This document shows positions 1 through 7,236 of a stretch of 34,943 nt of DNA, in pieces; the first letter of the stretch is position 1; each line of letters starts with the position of its first letter. The notes beneath the pieces were generated by a model. The model was not told where the DNA came from, searched no databases, and was given only the letters and a program-made list of their open reading frames with translations. The position numbers and the translations under genes were made by a program. The DNA comes from Kocuria rosea (GTDB lineage Bacteria > Actinomycetota > Actinomycetes > Actinomycetales > Micrococcaceae). The DNA lies in contig NZ_JAMBOG010000028.1 in assembly GCF_023715525.1 (NCBI RefSeq), positions 1-34,943 of the forward strand. The letters run 5' to 3'.

Positions 1-23
1 GCCGCCTCCAGCACGGAGGCGGC
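1..23 (-). terminator. Hairpin downstream of the alpha/beta hydrolase
   Basis: A perfect 9-bp stem (gccgcctcc at 1-9, ggaggcggc at 15-23) with a 5-nt loop lies 34 bases past the hydrolase stop on the minus strand. No T-run follows, as is common for terminators in very GC-rich genomes. It could also belong to a gene beyond the left edge. Confidence 0.45.
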
Positions 24-56
24 CGGCCGCCGTCGTCGGGGAGCCGGGAACGGGTG

Positions 57-869
57 CTAGCCGGGAGCGTCGAGGAACCGCCGGACGGCGGCGGGCAGGC
101 CCGGCTCCGCCGGGGTGCCGAGGTGGCCGCGGCGCGGGTACAGCACGACCCGGCCGTCCGGGGCGCGCCGTGCGGTCTCGGTGAACAGCCACGTGCCGTA
201 GCCGGCGTCCCGCCCGCCGCCGACGACGAGCAGCGGGCACTGCAGGCCGTGGAGCCTGTCGCCGGCGTCGAAGGCGTCCTCGGCCGCGAGCGTGGCCAGC
301 AGGTCCGAGCCGCCCCCGCCCAGGACGCGGCGCCCGAGCAGCCAGCCGAGCGCCCCGAGCGGCAGCCCGGTGGCGGGGCCGGCGGCCATGCCCCGCAGGA
401 GCCGCGCGGAGGCGCGGCGGACCCGGTGCTCCCGCAGCAGCCGGGCGAGGTCCCGCTGCAGCGTGCGGAAGCCCGTGCCCAGCCGGTAGGCGCTGGAGAG
501 CAGCACGAGCCGGCGCACGAGCCCGGGGTGGTCGAGGGCCAGCTGCAGCGCGACGCTGCCGCCCGTGGAGTGGCCGAGCACGTCCACCGGTCCGTCGAAC
601 AGCTCCCGCAGCACGTCGGCGTAGTCGCGGGCCAGGTCCGCCATGGTGGCCCCCGCGGGCAGCCCGCGCCGCCGGTTGATCCACCACACGGTGCGCCCGG
701 CGGCGAACGGCCGGACGAGGTCCAGCTGCATGCGCAGCTCCTGGCCGCGGGGCACGTCGTGGTCGGCCGTGAGCCCGGGCAGGAACACCAGGGGAGGGCC
801 CTCGCCGAGCCGCAGGAACGGCAACCCGGGGCCCAGGTGACCGCTGTCGAGCACCGCCGGGGACGTCAT
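57..869 (-). CDS. Alpha/beta-fold hydrolase
   Basis: A 270-residue soluble protein of the alpha/beta hydrolase fold; the substrate cannot be told from sequence. The nucleophile elbow GHSTGG puts Ser at about residue 101. The likely acid is Asp 221 (GGGRD) and the likely base His 249 (RRGH near the C-terminus). An oxyanion-type segment (LVFLPGL) sits near residues 27-33. The ATG start is preceded by AGGAGC at good spacing, 15 bases after the cysE stop, so it is probably the last gene of a cysK-cysE-hydrolase transcript. Nothing ties its chemistry to cysteine synthesis. No signal peptide is seen. The family is confident and the specific role unknown. Confidence 0.85.
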   Translation of the reverse strand: MTSPAVLDSGHLGPGLPFLRLGEGPPLVFLPGLTADHDVPRGQELRMQLDLVRPFAAGRTVWWINRRRGLPAGATMADLARDYADVLRELFDGPVDVLGHSTGGSVALQLALDHPGLVRRLVLLSSAYRLGTGFRTLQRDLARLLREHRVRRASARLLRGMAAGPATGLPLGALGWLLGRRVLGGGGSDLLATLAAEDAFDAGDRLHGLQCPLLVVGGGRDAGYGTWLFTETARRAPDGRVVLYPRRGHLGTPAEPGLPAAVRRFLDAPG

Positions 870-884
870 CTCAGCTCCTGCTGC

Positions 885-1469
885 TCAAATCCACATCGCC
901 GGGTCGATGTAGGTGGACGGGTCCACCAGCGGCTGCTGCTTCTCGGGGGTGCGGGGGCGGACCTTGCCGGGGATGCCCGTGACGATCGAGTCCTCGGGCA
1001 CGTCCTTGACCACCACGGCGTTGGCCCCGATCGCGGAGTCCGCGCCGATCTCGATGGGCCCGAGCACCTTGGCGCCCGCGCCGATGACCACGCGGTCCCC
1101 GACCGTGGGGTGGCGCTTGACCTTCTCCAGGGAGCGCCCGCCCAGGGTGACCCCGTGGTAGATCATGACGTCCTCGCCGATCTCGGCCGTCTCACCGATC
1201 ACCACGCCCATCCCGTGGTCGATGAAGAAGCGCCGCCCGATGGTGGCCCCGGGGTGGATCTCCACGCCGGTGACGAAGCGGCCCAGCTGGGAGACGGTGC
1301 GGGCGAGCAGGCGCCGGTCGGGGTGCTGCCACAGCCGGTGGGAGAGCCGGTGGATCCAGATGGCGTGCAGACCGGAGTAGTTCAGGGCGATCTCCAGCCG
1401 GGACCGGGCGGCGGGGTCGTGCGTGCGGGCCGTCTGCAGGTCCTCGGAGAGTCTGCTCCAGAAACTCAC
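885..1469 (-). CDS. cysE: Serine O-acetyltransferase
   Basis: Transfers acetyl from acetyl-CoA to L-serine, giving the O-acetylserine used by CysK. The 194-residue product is the short form: a brief helical N-terminus (about 1-65), then a left-handed beta-helix of hexapeptide repeats from about residue 70. Active-site residues include Asp84-His85 (in [11 protein letters not shown]) and His105 (in YHGVTLGG). The GTG start was chosen because AGAGGAAG lies just before it and homology begins at SFWSRL; the frame stays open upstream, but that extension is low-complexity Pro/Ala/Gly. The chain ends in DPAMWI. A C-terminal Ile is what inserts into the CysK active site in known cysteine synthase complexes. 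cysK lies 154 bases upstream on the same strand. Confidence 0.95.
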   Translation of the reverse strand: MSFWSRLSEDLQTARTHDPAARSRLEIALNYSGLHAIWIHRLSHRLWQHPDRRLLARTVSQLGRFVTGVEIHPGATIGRRFFIDHGMGVVIGETAEIGEDVMIYHGVTLGGRSLEKVKRHPTVGDRVVIGAGAKVLGPIEIGADSAIGANAVVVKDVPEDSIVTGIPGKVRPRTPEKQQPLVDPSTYIDPAMWI

Positions 1470-1533
1470 GGTCTTCCTCTGTTCTTCCGGGGTCGGGGAG
1501 GGGCCCGCCGGGGCGGGGAGGGCGCGCACGGGA

Positions 1534-1601
1534 ACGGCCCGCCCACATCCGGGGGCAACGTCGCCGGGTGGCGGCGCTATTCCCGGGGCGGGGCGGGCCG
1601 T
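1534..1601. repeat. Inverted repeat in the cysK-cysE gap
   Basis: The 154-base gap holds a perfect 11-bp inverted repeat, acggcccgccc at 1534-1544 and its complement at 1591-1601, enclosing 46 bases. It could fold in the mRNA between the two genes and act as an attenuator or processing site. Nothing else is recognised in the gap apart from the cysE ribosome binding site. Confidence 0.3.
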
Positions 1602-1623
1602 CGGTGCCGAGGGGCCCGGGGGC

Positions 1624-2559
1624 TCAGCCGCGGATGTCCTCGTAGAGCAGGGTGGAGATGTAGCGCTCACCGAAGTCGCACACGACGGCGACGATGAGCT
1701 TGTCCCGGTTCTCCTCCTTGGCGGCCTCCTGCAGGGCGGCCCACACGATGGCGCCGGAGGAGATCCCGCCGAGGATGCCCTCCTTGGTGCCGAGCTCGCG
1801 GGCGGTGCGCACGGAGTCCTCGACGGTGACGTCGTAGACGTCGTCGTAGATCTCGCGGTCGAGGATCGCGGGCACGAAGTTCGCGCCGAGGCCCTGGATC
1901 TTGTGCGGGCCGGCCTTGCCCTGCGTCAGCAGCGGGGAGTCGGCGGGCTCGACGACGAGCAGGCGGACGTCGGGCTTCTGCTCGCGCAGGTAGCGGCCGG
2001 CGCCGGTGATGGTGCCGCCGGTGCCCACACCGGAGACGAACACGTCGACCTCGCCGTCGGTGTCCTCCCAGATCTCGGGGCCGGTGGTCGCGTAGTGGAT
2101 GGCCGGGTTGGCCTCGTTGGCGAACTGGCTGGCGAGGACCGCGTTGTCGGTGGAGTCGACGATCTCCTGGGCCTTCTCCACGGCCCCGCGCATGCCCTCG
2201 GCACCGGGGGTCAGGACGATCTGGGCGCCGTAGGCCCGCAGCATGACCCGCCGCTCCGTGGACATGGTCTCGGGCATGGTGAGGATGACCTTGTAGCCGC
2301 GGGCCGCGCCGACCATGGCCAGGGCGATGCCGGTGTTGCCGGAGGTGCCCTCCACGATCGTGCCGCCCGGCTTGAGCTGGCCGGACTTCTCGGCGGCGTC
2401 GATGATCGCCACGCCGATGCGGTCCTTCACGGAATTGGCCGGGTTGTAGAACTCCAGCTTCACGGCGACGTTGCCGGGCAGGCTCTCGTCGAGCCGGTTG
2501 AGGCGGACGAGGGGGGTGCGGCCCACGAGCTCGGTGACGTCGTTGTAGATCTTCGCCAT
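1624..2559 (-). CDS. cysK: Cysteine synthase A (O-acetylserine sulfhydrylase)
   Basis: PLP enzyme of fold type II that replaces the acetyl group of O-acetylserine with sulfide to give cysteine. The product has 311 residues, normal for CysK. Lys45 in NSVKDR binds PLP, TSGNTG at 72-77 is the substrate-binding loop, and the glycine-rich [14 protein letters not shown] cups the cofactor phosphate. Two in-frame ATGs lie six bases apart. The downstream one is preferred because AGAGG is only one base from the upstream ATG but seven from this one. cysE follows on the same strand, making a complete serine-to-cysteine module. A leader of roughly 100 bases precedes it, with a TAGGCT hexamer at 2669-2674. 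Confidence 0.96.
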   Translation of the reverse strand: MAKIYNDVTELVGRTPLVRLNRLDESLPGNVAVKLEFYNPANSVKDRIGVAIIDAAEKSGQLKPGGTIVEGTSGNTGIALAMVGAARGYKVILTMPETMSTERRVMLRAYGAQIVLTPGAEGMRGAVEKAQEIVDSTDNAVLASQFANEANPAIHYATTGPEIWEDTDGEVDVFVSGVGTGGTITGAGRYLREQKPDVRLLVVEPADSPLLTQGKAGPHKIQGLGANFVPAILDREIYDDVYDVTVEDSVRTARELGTKEGILGGISSGAIVWAALQEAAKEENRDKLIVAVVCDFGERYISTLLYEDIRG

Positions 2560-2580
2560 GTGCATACCTCTGTTTCTCGA

Positions 2581-2592
2581 ATGTCAGGACAT
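2581..2592. promoter_or_regulatory. Small inverted repeat before cysK, possible operator
   Basis: ATGTC-AG-GACAT, a 5-bp inverted repeat with a 2-base spacer, lies 22 bases upstream of the cysK start inside the probable leader. No known regulator site is matched, and repeats this short also arise by chance. Confidence 0.2.
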
Positions 2593-2668
2593 CGTCGGTG
2601 GATCTTCGGCGGTGTCGGGGCGCCGCCGGGCCCGGGGGAGGGCACGGGGGGCAGCCCGCTCCTAGCTG

Positions 2669-2674
2669 AGCCTA
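2669..2674 (-). promoter_or_regulatory. Candidate -10 hexamer for cysK
   Basis: TAGGCT on the minus strand fits the actinobacterial TANNNT -10 pattern and lies in the gap between msrA and cysK. No convincing -35 is seen. It would give a leader of roughly 100 bases. Confidence 0.35.
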
Positions 2675-2694
2675 GCCACGCGCCGCAACCTCTA

Positions 2695-3279
2695 CTATGC
2701 AGTAAGCCACGCGGAGTAACGTTGCCGGACCTTGGCGAGCTTCGGGTTGATGACCACCTGGCAGTAGCCGCTCCACGGCTGCTTCGCGTAGAAGTCCTGG
2801 TGCTCGGGCTCGGCCTCCCAGAACGCGCCCAGCGGCTCCAGGGTCGTGACGATCGGCCGGTCCCAGGAGGGCTGCGCCCGGGCGATGGCGTCCTGGAACA
2901 GGGCCCGCTGCGCCTCGTCGGCCCAGAACATCGCCGAGCGGTACTGGGTGCCCACGTCGTGGCCCTGCCGGTTGAGCGACGTGGGGTCGTGGCCCGTGAA
3001 GAACAGGTCGAGGATCACGTCCTCGGGGACCACGTCCGGGTCGAAGGTGACGGCCACGGCCTCGGCGTGGCCGGTCCTGCCGCTGCACACGGCGCGGTAC
3101 GAGGGGTGCTCCAGCGCGCCGCCGGTGTAGCCGGAGACCACGGAGCTCACCCCGCGGGTGACCCGGTACACCGCGTCGAGGCACCAGAAGCACCCGCCCG
3201 CGAGCACGAACGTCACGGAGGAGGGAACAGGGGCCTGGGCGGGGGCGCCGGAGCGGGCGTTGTCGGGATCGGTGACCAT
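2695..3279 (-). CDS. msrA: Peptide-methionine (S)-S-oxide reductase
   Basis: Reduces methionine-S-sulfoxide in oxidised proteins and free methionine. The 194-residue product carries the family signature GCFWC, with the nucleophilic Cys preceding Phe-Trp, at about residues 29-33. SGYTGG, GHAEAV, FFTGHDPTSLNRQG and GTQYRS follow, the last being a substrate-binding element. A further Cys in SGYCQ near the C-terminus is a plausible resolving residue. The frame is open far upstream, but only residues from MVTDPDN on look like MsrA, so the ATG at 3279 was taken; no strong ribosome site precedes it. It is transcribed away from the Nif3-family gene and toward cysK. Confidence 0.93.
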   Translation of the reverse strand: MVTDPDNARSGAPAQAPVPSSVTFVLAGGCFWCLDAVYRVTRGVSSVVSGYTGGALEHPSYRAVCSGRTGHAEAVAVTFDPDVVPEDVILDLFFTGHDPTSLNRQGHDVGTQYRSAMFWADEAQRALFQDAIARAQPSWDRPIVTTLEPLGAFWEAEPEHQDFYAKQPWSGYCQVVINPKLAKVRQRYSAWLTA

Positions 3280-3360
3280 GTCCGGTACAACGCCCCGGGC
3301 CCGGCAACATTCCCGCGCCCCCTCCCGTGCCGCTCCGCCGGCCGCACGGCCCCCGGTCCC

Positions 3361-3366
3361 TAGACT
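3361..3366 (+). promoter_or_regulatory. -10 hexamer giving a leaderless Nif3-family mRNA
   Basis: TAGACT is followed by six bases and then the ATG of the next gene. Transcription normally starts about 6-7 bases past the -10, so the mRNA should begin at the start codon. No ribosome binding site is present. Confidence 0.65.
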
Positions 3367-3372
3367 GGGCCC

Positions 3373-4332
3373 ATGAGCGAGCACAGCACGTCCCCGGCCG
3401 CCCCTGCCCTCACCGAGGTCCTCGACGTCGTCGAGCAGCTGTGGCCGCTGGGACTGCAGGAGCCGTGGGACGCGAGCGGGCTCGTCACCGGGCGCCCGGA
3501 GCAGCCCGTGCGACGGATCCTGTTCGCCGTGGACCCGACGGCCGACGTCGTCGCCGAGGCCGTGGCGACGGGCACCGACCTGCTCGTCACGCACCACCCG
3601 CTGCTGCTGCGCGGGGTGACCTCCGTGGCCGCCGACCGCTTCAAGGGAGCGGTCGTGCACGAGCTCATCGAGCACCGCTGCGCCCTGCTCGCGTGCCACA
3701 CCAACGCCGACTCCGCCCCCGACGGCGTCTCCGACGCGGTCGCCCGCGCCGCCGGGCTCACCACGACGACACCGCTCGCCCCGCACCCCGCCGACCCCGC
3801 CGTGGGGATCGGGCGGGTGGGAGACCTGCCGCGGCCCACCACGCTGCGGGAGCTGGCCCGGCGGCTCGCCGCCGCCGTCCCGCCCACCGCCCACGGGGTG
3901 CGGGTCGCCGGCGACCCCGACACCCCCGTGCGGCGCGTCGCGGTGTGCGGTGGCGCGGGCGACTCCCTCTTCGACGAGGTCCGCGCGAGCGGCGCCGACG
4001 TCTACGTCACCGCGGACCTGCGCCACCACCCCGCCTCGGAGGCGCGGGAGGCCGCCACGGGCCCCGGCGCGGCCGGCACGCCCTGCCTGGTGGACCTGTC
4101 CCACTTCGCGAGCGAGTGGCTGTGGCTGCCCGTCGGCGCGCAGGCCCTGCGCACGGCGCTCGCCGCCCGGGGGCACGCCGTGGAGGTCGCGGTCTCGACC
4201 CGGCGCACCGACCCGTGGGACTTCCGGATCGACCACCCCGCCGGCGGCGGCCACGGCCCCGCAGCGGCCACCGCGCCCGACGGCGCATCCACCACCGAGC
4301 ACCACCCCGCCACCGCAGGAGGACCCGCATGA
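3373..4332 (+). CDS. Nif3-like dinuclear metal centre protein (YbgI/DUF34 family)
   Basis: A 319-residue member of the widespread Nif3/DUF34 family, whose biochemical role is still debated (a metal-dependent hydrolase or metal-insertion role has been proposed). Expected metal ligands are visible: His74-His75 in VTHHPLLLRG, Asp113 in HTNADSAPDG, and the C-terminal His244 and Glu248 in SHFASEW. A middle insertion (about 140-180) separates the halves, as in many family members. The last 35 residues form a His/Gly/Ala/Pro tail. Its mRNA appears leaderless. The stop overlaps the next ATG by four bases (ATGA), so it is translationally coupled to the zinc-ribbon protein. Confidence 0.9.
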   Translation: MSEHSTSPAAPALTEVLDVVEQLWPLGLQEPWDASGLVTGRPEQPVRRILFAVDPTADVVAEAVATGTDLLVTHHPLLLRGVTSVAADRFKGAVVHELIEHRCALLACHTNADSAPDGVSDAVARAAGLTTTTPLAPHPADPAVGIGRVGDLPRPTTLRELARRLAAAVPPTAHGVRVAGDPDTPVRRVAVCGGAGDSLFDEVRASGADVYVTADLRHHPASEAREAATGPGAAGTPCLVDLSHFASEWLWLPVGAQALRTALAARGHAVEVAVSTRRTDPWDFRIDHPAGGGHGPAAATAPDGASTTEHHPATAGGPA

Positions 4333-5063
4333 GCACCGCCACGCCCGAGCAGCAACGAGCCCTCCTGGAGCTGGAGCGCGTCGACGCCCGGCTGCGCCGG
4401 ATCGCCGAGCGGATCGCGGAGCTGAAGAACGACCCCGAGACGGCGCGCGCGCTGCAGCTGCGCGCGGGGGCGATCGCCACGGCCAAGGAGCTCGAGACCG
4501 CGGAGCAGGCCCTCCGGCAGCGGCTGGCGGCCGCCGAGGACAAGGTGGCGCGCGTGCAGGCGTCCATCGACAAGGACCGGCGGCGGCTCGAGCAGGGCGG
4601 CTCCGCCAAGGACCTCATGGGCCTGCAGCACGAGATCGACACGCGCCTCCGCCAGCTGGCGGAGGCGGAGGAGGCCGAGCTGGAGCTCATGCAGGAGCTC
4701 GACGACGCCGTGGCCCACCGCGCCCGGATCACCCCGCGGCTGAAGGAGGCCGACGCCGACGCCCGCCGGCGCGTGGCCGCCCGCGACGAGGAGGGCCGGG
4801 CGCTCACGGCGGAGCGCGCCGAGCTCGCCGGGGCCCGGGCCGCCGCGGCGCAGGCGGTGGGCGCTCCCGCGCTGGTCACCCGCTACGAGCGGATCCGCAC
4901 CGGCCGCGGCACGGAGCGCCCGGCCGCGGCGCAGCTGCGGGGGACGTCCTGCGGATCCTGCGGCACGGCCCTGAGCCCCACCGACGCGGCGGAGTTCCGC
5001 GCGGCGGCCGCCGACGCGGTGCTGACCTGCCCGGAGTGCGGAGTGATCCTGGTCCGGTCCTGA
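4329..5063 (+). CDS. Coiled-coil protein with C-terminal zinc ribbon (C4-type, CT398-like)
   Basis: A 244-residue protein with a long, charged, heptad-rich antiparallel coiled coil (about 8-170) followed by a four-cysteine zinc ribbon. The cysteines are Cys208/Cys211 (SCGSCG) and Cys234/Cys237 (CPECG). Family members are often called putative nucleic-acid-binding proteins, but no function is established. It overlaps the Nif3-family gene by ATGA and shares its leaderless promoter. Pairing with Nif3 is a recurrent actinobacterial arrangement, which suggests a joint role. RNase P RNA follows on the opposite strand 66 bases away. The fold assignment is confident and the function unknown. Confidence 0.88.
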   Translation: MSTATPEQQRALLELERVDARLRRIAERIAELKNDPETARALQLRAGAIATAKELETAEQALRQRLAAAEDKVARVQASIDKDRRRLEQGGSAKDLMGLQHEIDTRLRQLAEAEEAELELMQELDDAVAHRARITPRLKEADADARRRVAARDEEGRALTAERAELAGARAAAAQAVGAPALVTRYERIRTGRGTERPAAAQLRGTSCGSCGTALSPTDAAEFRAAAADAVLTCPECGVILVRS

Positions 5064-5129
5064 CACCGGCACCGGGACGTCCGGCGGTCCGCGCGGGCGG
5101 ACCCCGGAGCGGCCCGGAGGGAGGACGAG

Positions 5130-5522
5130 GGACAGGCCGGCCTGTAAGCCGGGTTCTGTGGCACGGCCGGTCGCCCGGACCGTGCTGGTGACCATCCATC
5201 TAGGCCCGCCGTTGCCGACGGGCTCGAGCGGTCTACCCGGGTGCTCGGGCGAGCAGCCCTCGAGCGCACCCTGTCTGACCTTGCTCCGGATGGGGTTTAC
5301 CGAGCCGCACCGGTCGCCCGGTGCGCTGGTGGTCTCTTACACCACCTTTTCACCCTGACCCGCGGCCCGGACGAACCGGGGCGGGCGGTCTGTTTTCTGT
5401 GGCACTGTCCTGCGGGTTCCCCCGAGTGGGCGTTACCCATCATCCTGCTCTGCGGAGCCCGGACTTTCCTCGCGCCGCGGCAACGTGGTTGCGCGGCCCG
5501 CGGTCACCCGGCCGGCCTGTCC
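5130..5522 (-). ncRNA. rnpB: RNase P RNA, bacterial class A
   Basis: Catalytic RNA of RNase P, which removes 5' leaders from tRNA precursors. Read on the minus strand it has the conserved elements GAGGAAAGTCCGGGCTCC near the 5' side, GGGTGAAAAGGTG, GGTAAACCCC, AGATGGATGGTCACC, and ACAGAACCCGGCTTACAGGC at the 3' side. The ends GGACAGGCCGGCC and GGCCGGCCTGTCC are exact complements and form helix P1, which sets the boundaries and a length near 393 nt. A TAGACT -10 lies seven bases upstream of the proposed 5' end. Confidence 0.95.
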
Positions 5523-5529
5523 GCCGACC

Positions 5530-5535
5530 AGTCTA
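5530..5535 (-). promoter_or_regulatory. -10 hexamer of rnpB
   Basis: TAGACT on the minus strand, seven bases before the first base of helix P1 of RNase P RNA. It lies back to back with the yaaA -10 (5563-5568), with 27 bases between them, so the two promoters must share their -35 regions. Confidence 0.6.
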
Positions 5536-5562
5536 CCGGCCGCCGGGCCCGCGCCGGTTCAC

Positions 5563-5568
5563 TACACT
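5563..5568 (+). promoter_or_regulatory. -10 hexamer giving a leaderless yaaA mRNA
   Basis: TACACT is followed by seven bases and then the GTG start of yaaA. No Shine-Dalgarno sequence precedes that start, so a leaderless transcript is the simplest reading. Confidence 0.6.
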
Positions 5569-5575
5569 CGGGCGG

Positions 5576-6349
5576 GTGCTGATCCTCCTGCCGCCCTCCG
5601 AGACCAAGACCGCCCCCGCCGCCGGGGCCCCCGTCGACCCGGCCGCCCTGGCCTTCCCCGAGCTCGCCGGGGCCCGGGAGAAGGTGCTCGCGGACCTGGC
5701 GGCCACCAGCGCCCGGGAGGACGCCCTGGCGGTGCTCGGAGTGGGGGAGCGGCTGCGTCCCGAGGTCGAGCGCAACACCCGCCTCGGCGCCGAGCCGGCG
5801 GCACCGGCCCTGGAGGTCTACACCGGCGTGCTCTACGACGCCCTCGACCACCCCGGTCTGACGCCGGCCCAGCGGGAGGCCGCCGCGGCGTCGCTCGTCG
5901 TCGTCTCGGCCCTGTGGGGGGCGGTGCGCCCCGGGGACCGGATCCCGGCCTACCGCCTGTCCATGGGCGCGCGGCTGCCCGGGCTCGGCAGGCTCGCCGC
6001 CCACTGGAGCCGGCACCTGCCGGCGGCCCTGGGGCCGGCGTCGGAGGACCGGCTGGTCGTGGACTGCCGCTCGGCGGCCTACGCCGCGGCCTGGCGGGCG
6101 CCGCGGGAGGGGACGGTGGCGGTCAAGGTGGTGCGCGAGCAGGACGGGACCCGCAAGGTCGTCTCCCACATGGCCAAGCACACCCGCGGGCTGCTTGCCC
6201 GCCACCTCGTGGAACGGACGGCGGCGGGGGAGCGCGTCGAGACGCCCGGGGACCTGCTGGCGGCCGTCCGCGAGCGCTGGCACGCCGAGCTCACCGAGCC
6301 CACGGCCCGTTCCGCCGGGGAGCTCGTGGTCGTGCGCACCGAGGACTGA
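5576..6349 (+). CDS. yaaA: YaaA-family peroxide stress protein (DUF328)
   Basis: A 257-residue protein of the YaaA family. In E. coli the relative lowers free iron under peroxide stress, and the fold has been linked to DNA binding. The family hallmarks are the N-terminal LLPPSETK, the central SALWGAVRPGDRIPAYRLSM, and the C-terminal VVSHMAKHTRGLLARHL. The GTG start gives LILLPPSETK at the very N-terminus, as in relatives, and sits seven bases after a TACACT -10; the frame is open upstream only because it crosses rnpB. It converges with def, leaving 14 bases between stops. E. coli-type regulation by OxyR cannot be inferred here. Confidence 0.88.
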   Translation: MLILLPPSETKTAPAAGAPVDPAALAFPELAGAREKVLADLAATSAREDALAVLGVGERLRPEVERNTRLGAEPAAPALEVYTGVLYDALDHPGLTPAQREAAAASLVVVSALWGAVRPGDRIPAYRLSMGARLPGLGRLAAHWSRHLPAALGPASEDRLVVDCRSAAYAAAWRAPREGTVAVKVVREQDGTRKVVSHMAKHTRGLLARHLVERTAAGERVETPGDLLAAVRERWHAELTEPTARSAGELVVVRTED

Positions 6350-6363
6350 CGCGCCCGCCGTGC

Positions 6364-6936
6364 TCAGTGGCCGAAGGGGTCCTCGTCGACGCCGGGCAGC
6401 CAGGAGTTCCCGTCCGCGGTCCAGCCCTCGGCCTTCACGGCCTTGCGGGCCCTCCGGCCCCACTTGTCGTTGAGCCGGTCCACGTAGAGCTTGCCGTCCA
6501 GGTGGTCGTACTCGTGCTGCATCACCCGGGCGAACCAGCCCGTGGCCTCGAAGTCCAGGGGGCGGCCCTCCACGTCGAAGCCGGTGACCCGCACCCACTC
6601 GGCGCGCTTGAGCGGCCAGCTGTAGCCGGGCACGGACAGGCAGCCCTCCGACTCCTCGTCCGGGTCGGGGGCGTCCTGCGAGATCTTCCCGAGGGTCAGC
6701 ACGGGGTTGACGAGCACGCCGCGGGCCGGCACGTCGTCGTCGTTCTGGAAGGCGTACGTGAAGATGCGCAGCCCCACGCCGATCTGCGGGGCGGCCAGGC
6801 CCACGCCGTGGGCGGCGTCCATCGTCTCGTACATGTCCTCGACGAGGCGGCGCAGCTCGTCGTCGAACGCGCCCACTCTCGCGGCGGGACGGTGGAGGAC
6901 GGGGTTGCCGGTGATCACCACGGGACGGACGGCCAT
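6364..6936 (-). CDS. def: Peptide deformylase
   Basis: Metalloenzyme that removes the formyl group from the starting methionine of nascent proteins at the ribosome exit. The 190-residue product has all three motifs: GVGLAAPQIG (44-53), EGCLS (97-101, metal ligand Cys99) and HEYDH (141-145, two metal-binding His and the catalytic Glu). The ATG was chosen because GGAAG sits about eight bases before it; the open frame upstream runs through the tRNA-His gene and is not coding. It follows tRNA-His and its terminator hairpin and converges with yaaA. A C-terminal extension of about 35 residues beyond the core is charged and probably flexible. Confidence 0.96.
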   Translation of the reverse strand: MAVRPVVITGNPVLHRPAARVGAFDDELRRLVEDMYETMDAAHGVGLAAPQIGVGLRIFTYAFQNDDDVPARGVLVNPVLTLGKISQDAPDPDEESEGCLSVPGYSWPLKRAEWVRVTGFDVEGRPLDFEATGWFARVMQHEYDHLDGKLYVDRLNDKWGRRARKAVKAEGWTADGNSWLPGVDEDPFGH

Positions 6937-6980
6937 GACGTGACTTCCTTCGGGATTCCTGCGACGGGACGGGGAACGAC

Positions 6981-7014
6981 GAAAGGCCGCCTCGATGCCT
7001 CGAGACGGCCTTTC
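6981..7014 (-). terminator. Hairpin after tRNA-His
   Basis: On the minus strand GAAAGGCCG and CTCGA pair with TCGAG and CGGCCTTTC around a short loop, with one mismatch. The stem starts seven bases past the tRNA 3' end and is followed by TCGTCG. It probably ends the tRNA-His transcript before def. Confidence 0.75.
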
Positions 7015-7020
7015 ACAGCG

Positions 7021-7095
7021 GGTGAGCGACGGGGGTTGAACCCGCGACCTCCTGGACCACAACCAGGCGCTCTGCCGAACTGAGCTACGCCCACC
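7021..7095 (-). tRNA. tRNA-His (GTG)
   Basis: Full cloverleaf on the minus strand: acceptor GTGGGCG/CGCTCAC, D stem GCTC/GAGC, anticodon stem CCTGG/CCAGG around TTGTGGT (anticodon GTG), T stem GCGGG/CCCGT. An extra G precedes the acceptor and faces C73, the identity pair of tRNA-His. CCA is not encoded. Confidence 0.97.
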
Positions 7096-7141
7096 ATGAG
7101 CACCCCGCGGAAGACCGTGCTTCCGCTGGGCAACGCATACG

Positions 7142-7147
7142 AGTGTA
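7142..7147 (-). promoter_or_regulatory. Candidate -10 hexamer of tRNA-His
   Basis: TACACT on the minus strand, 46 bases upstream of the mature tRNA 5' end. The resulting leader contains a small hairpin, GCGGAA pairing with TTCCGC (7107-7126). Confidence 0.4.
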
Positions 7148-7236
7148 CCGCATCCCGGCGGTGCTCCCGACCATTCCGCTCACCGGCGCTCCCGACGACG
7201 GTCCGGCCGAGCCCGCAGTGCCGGGGCGCCCCGTGC

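Noticed and set aside
54-1697. Long plus-strand frame across the hydrolase and cysE
   Set aside because: It is antisense to two genes with clear motifs and ribosome sites. Its residues are low complexity.
2560-2565. Upstream ATG of cysK (Met-His-Met)
   Set aside because: AGAGG would be one base from this ATG, too close to act. The second ATG has seven-base spacing and matches the usual CysK N-terminus.
5321-5575. N-terminal extension of yaaA
   Set aside because: It lies inside RNase P RNA and its promoter. The family start LILLPPSETK begins right at the GTG at 5576.
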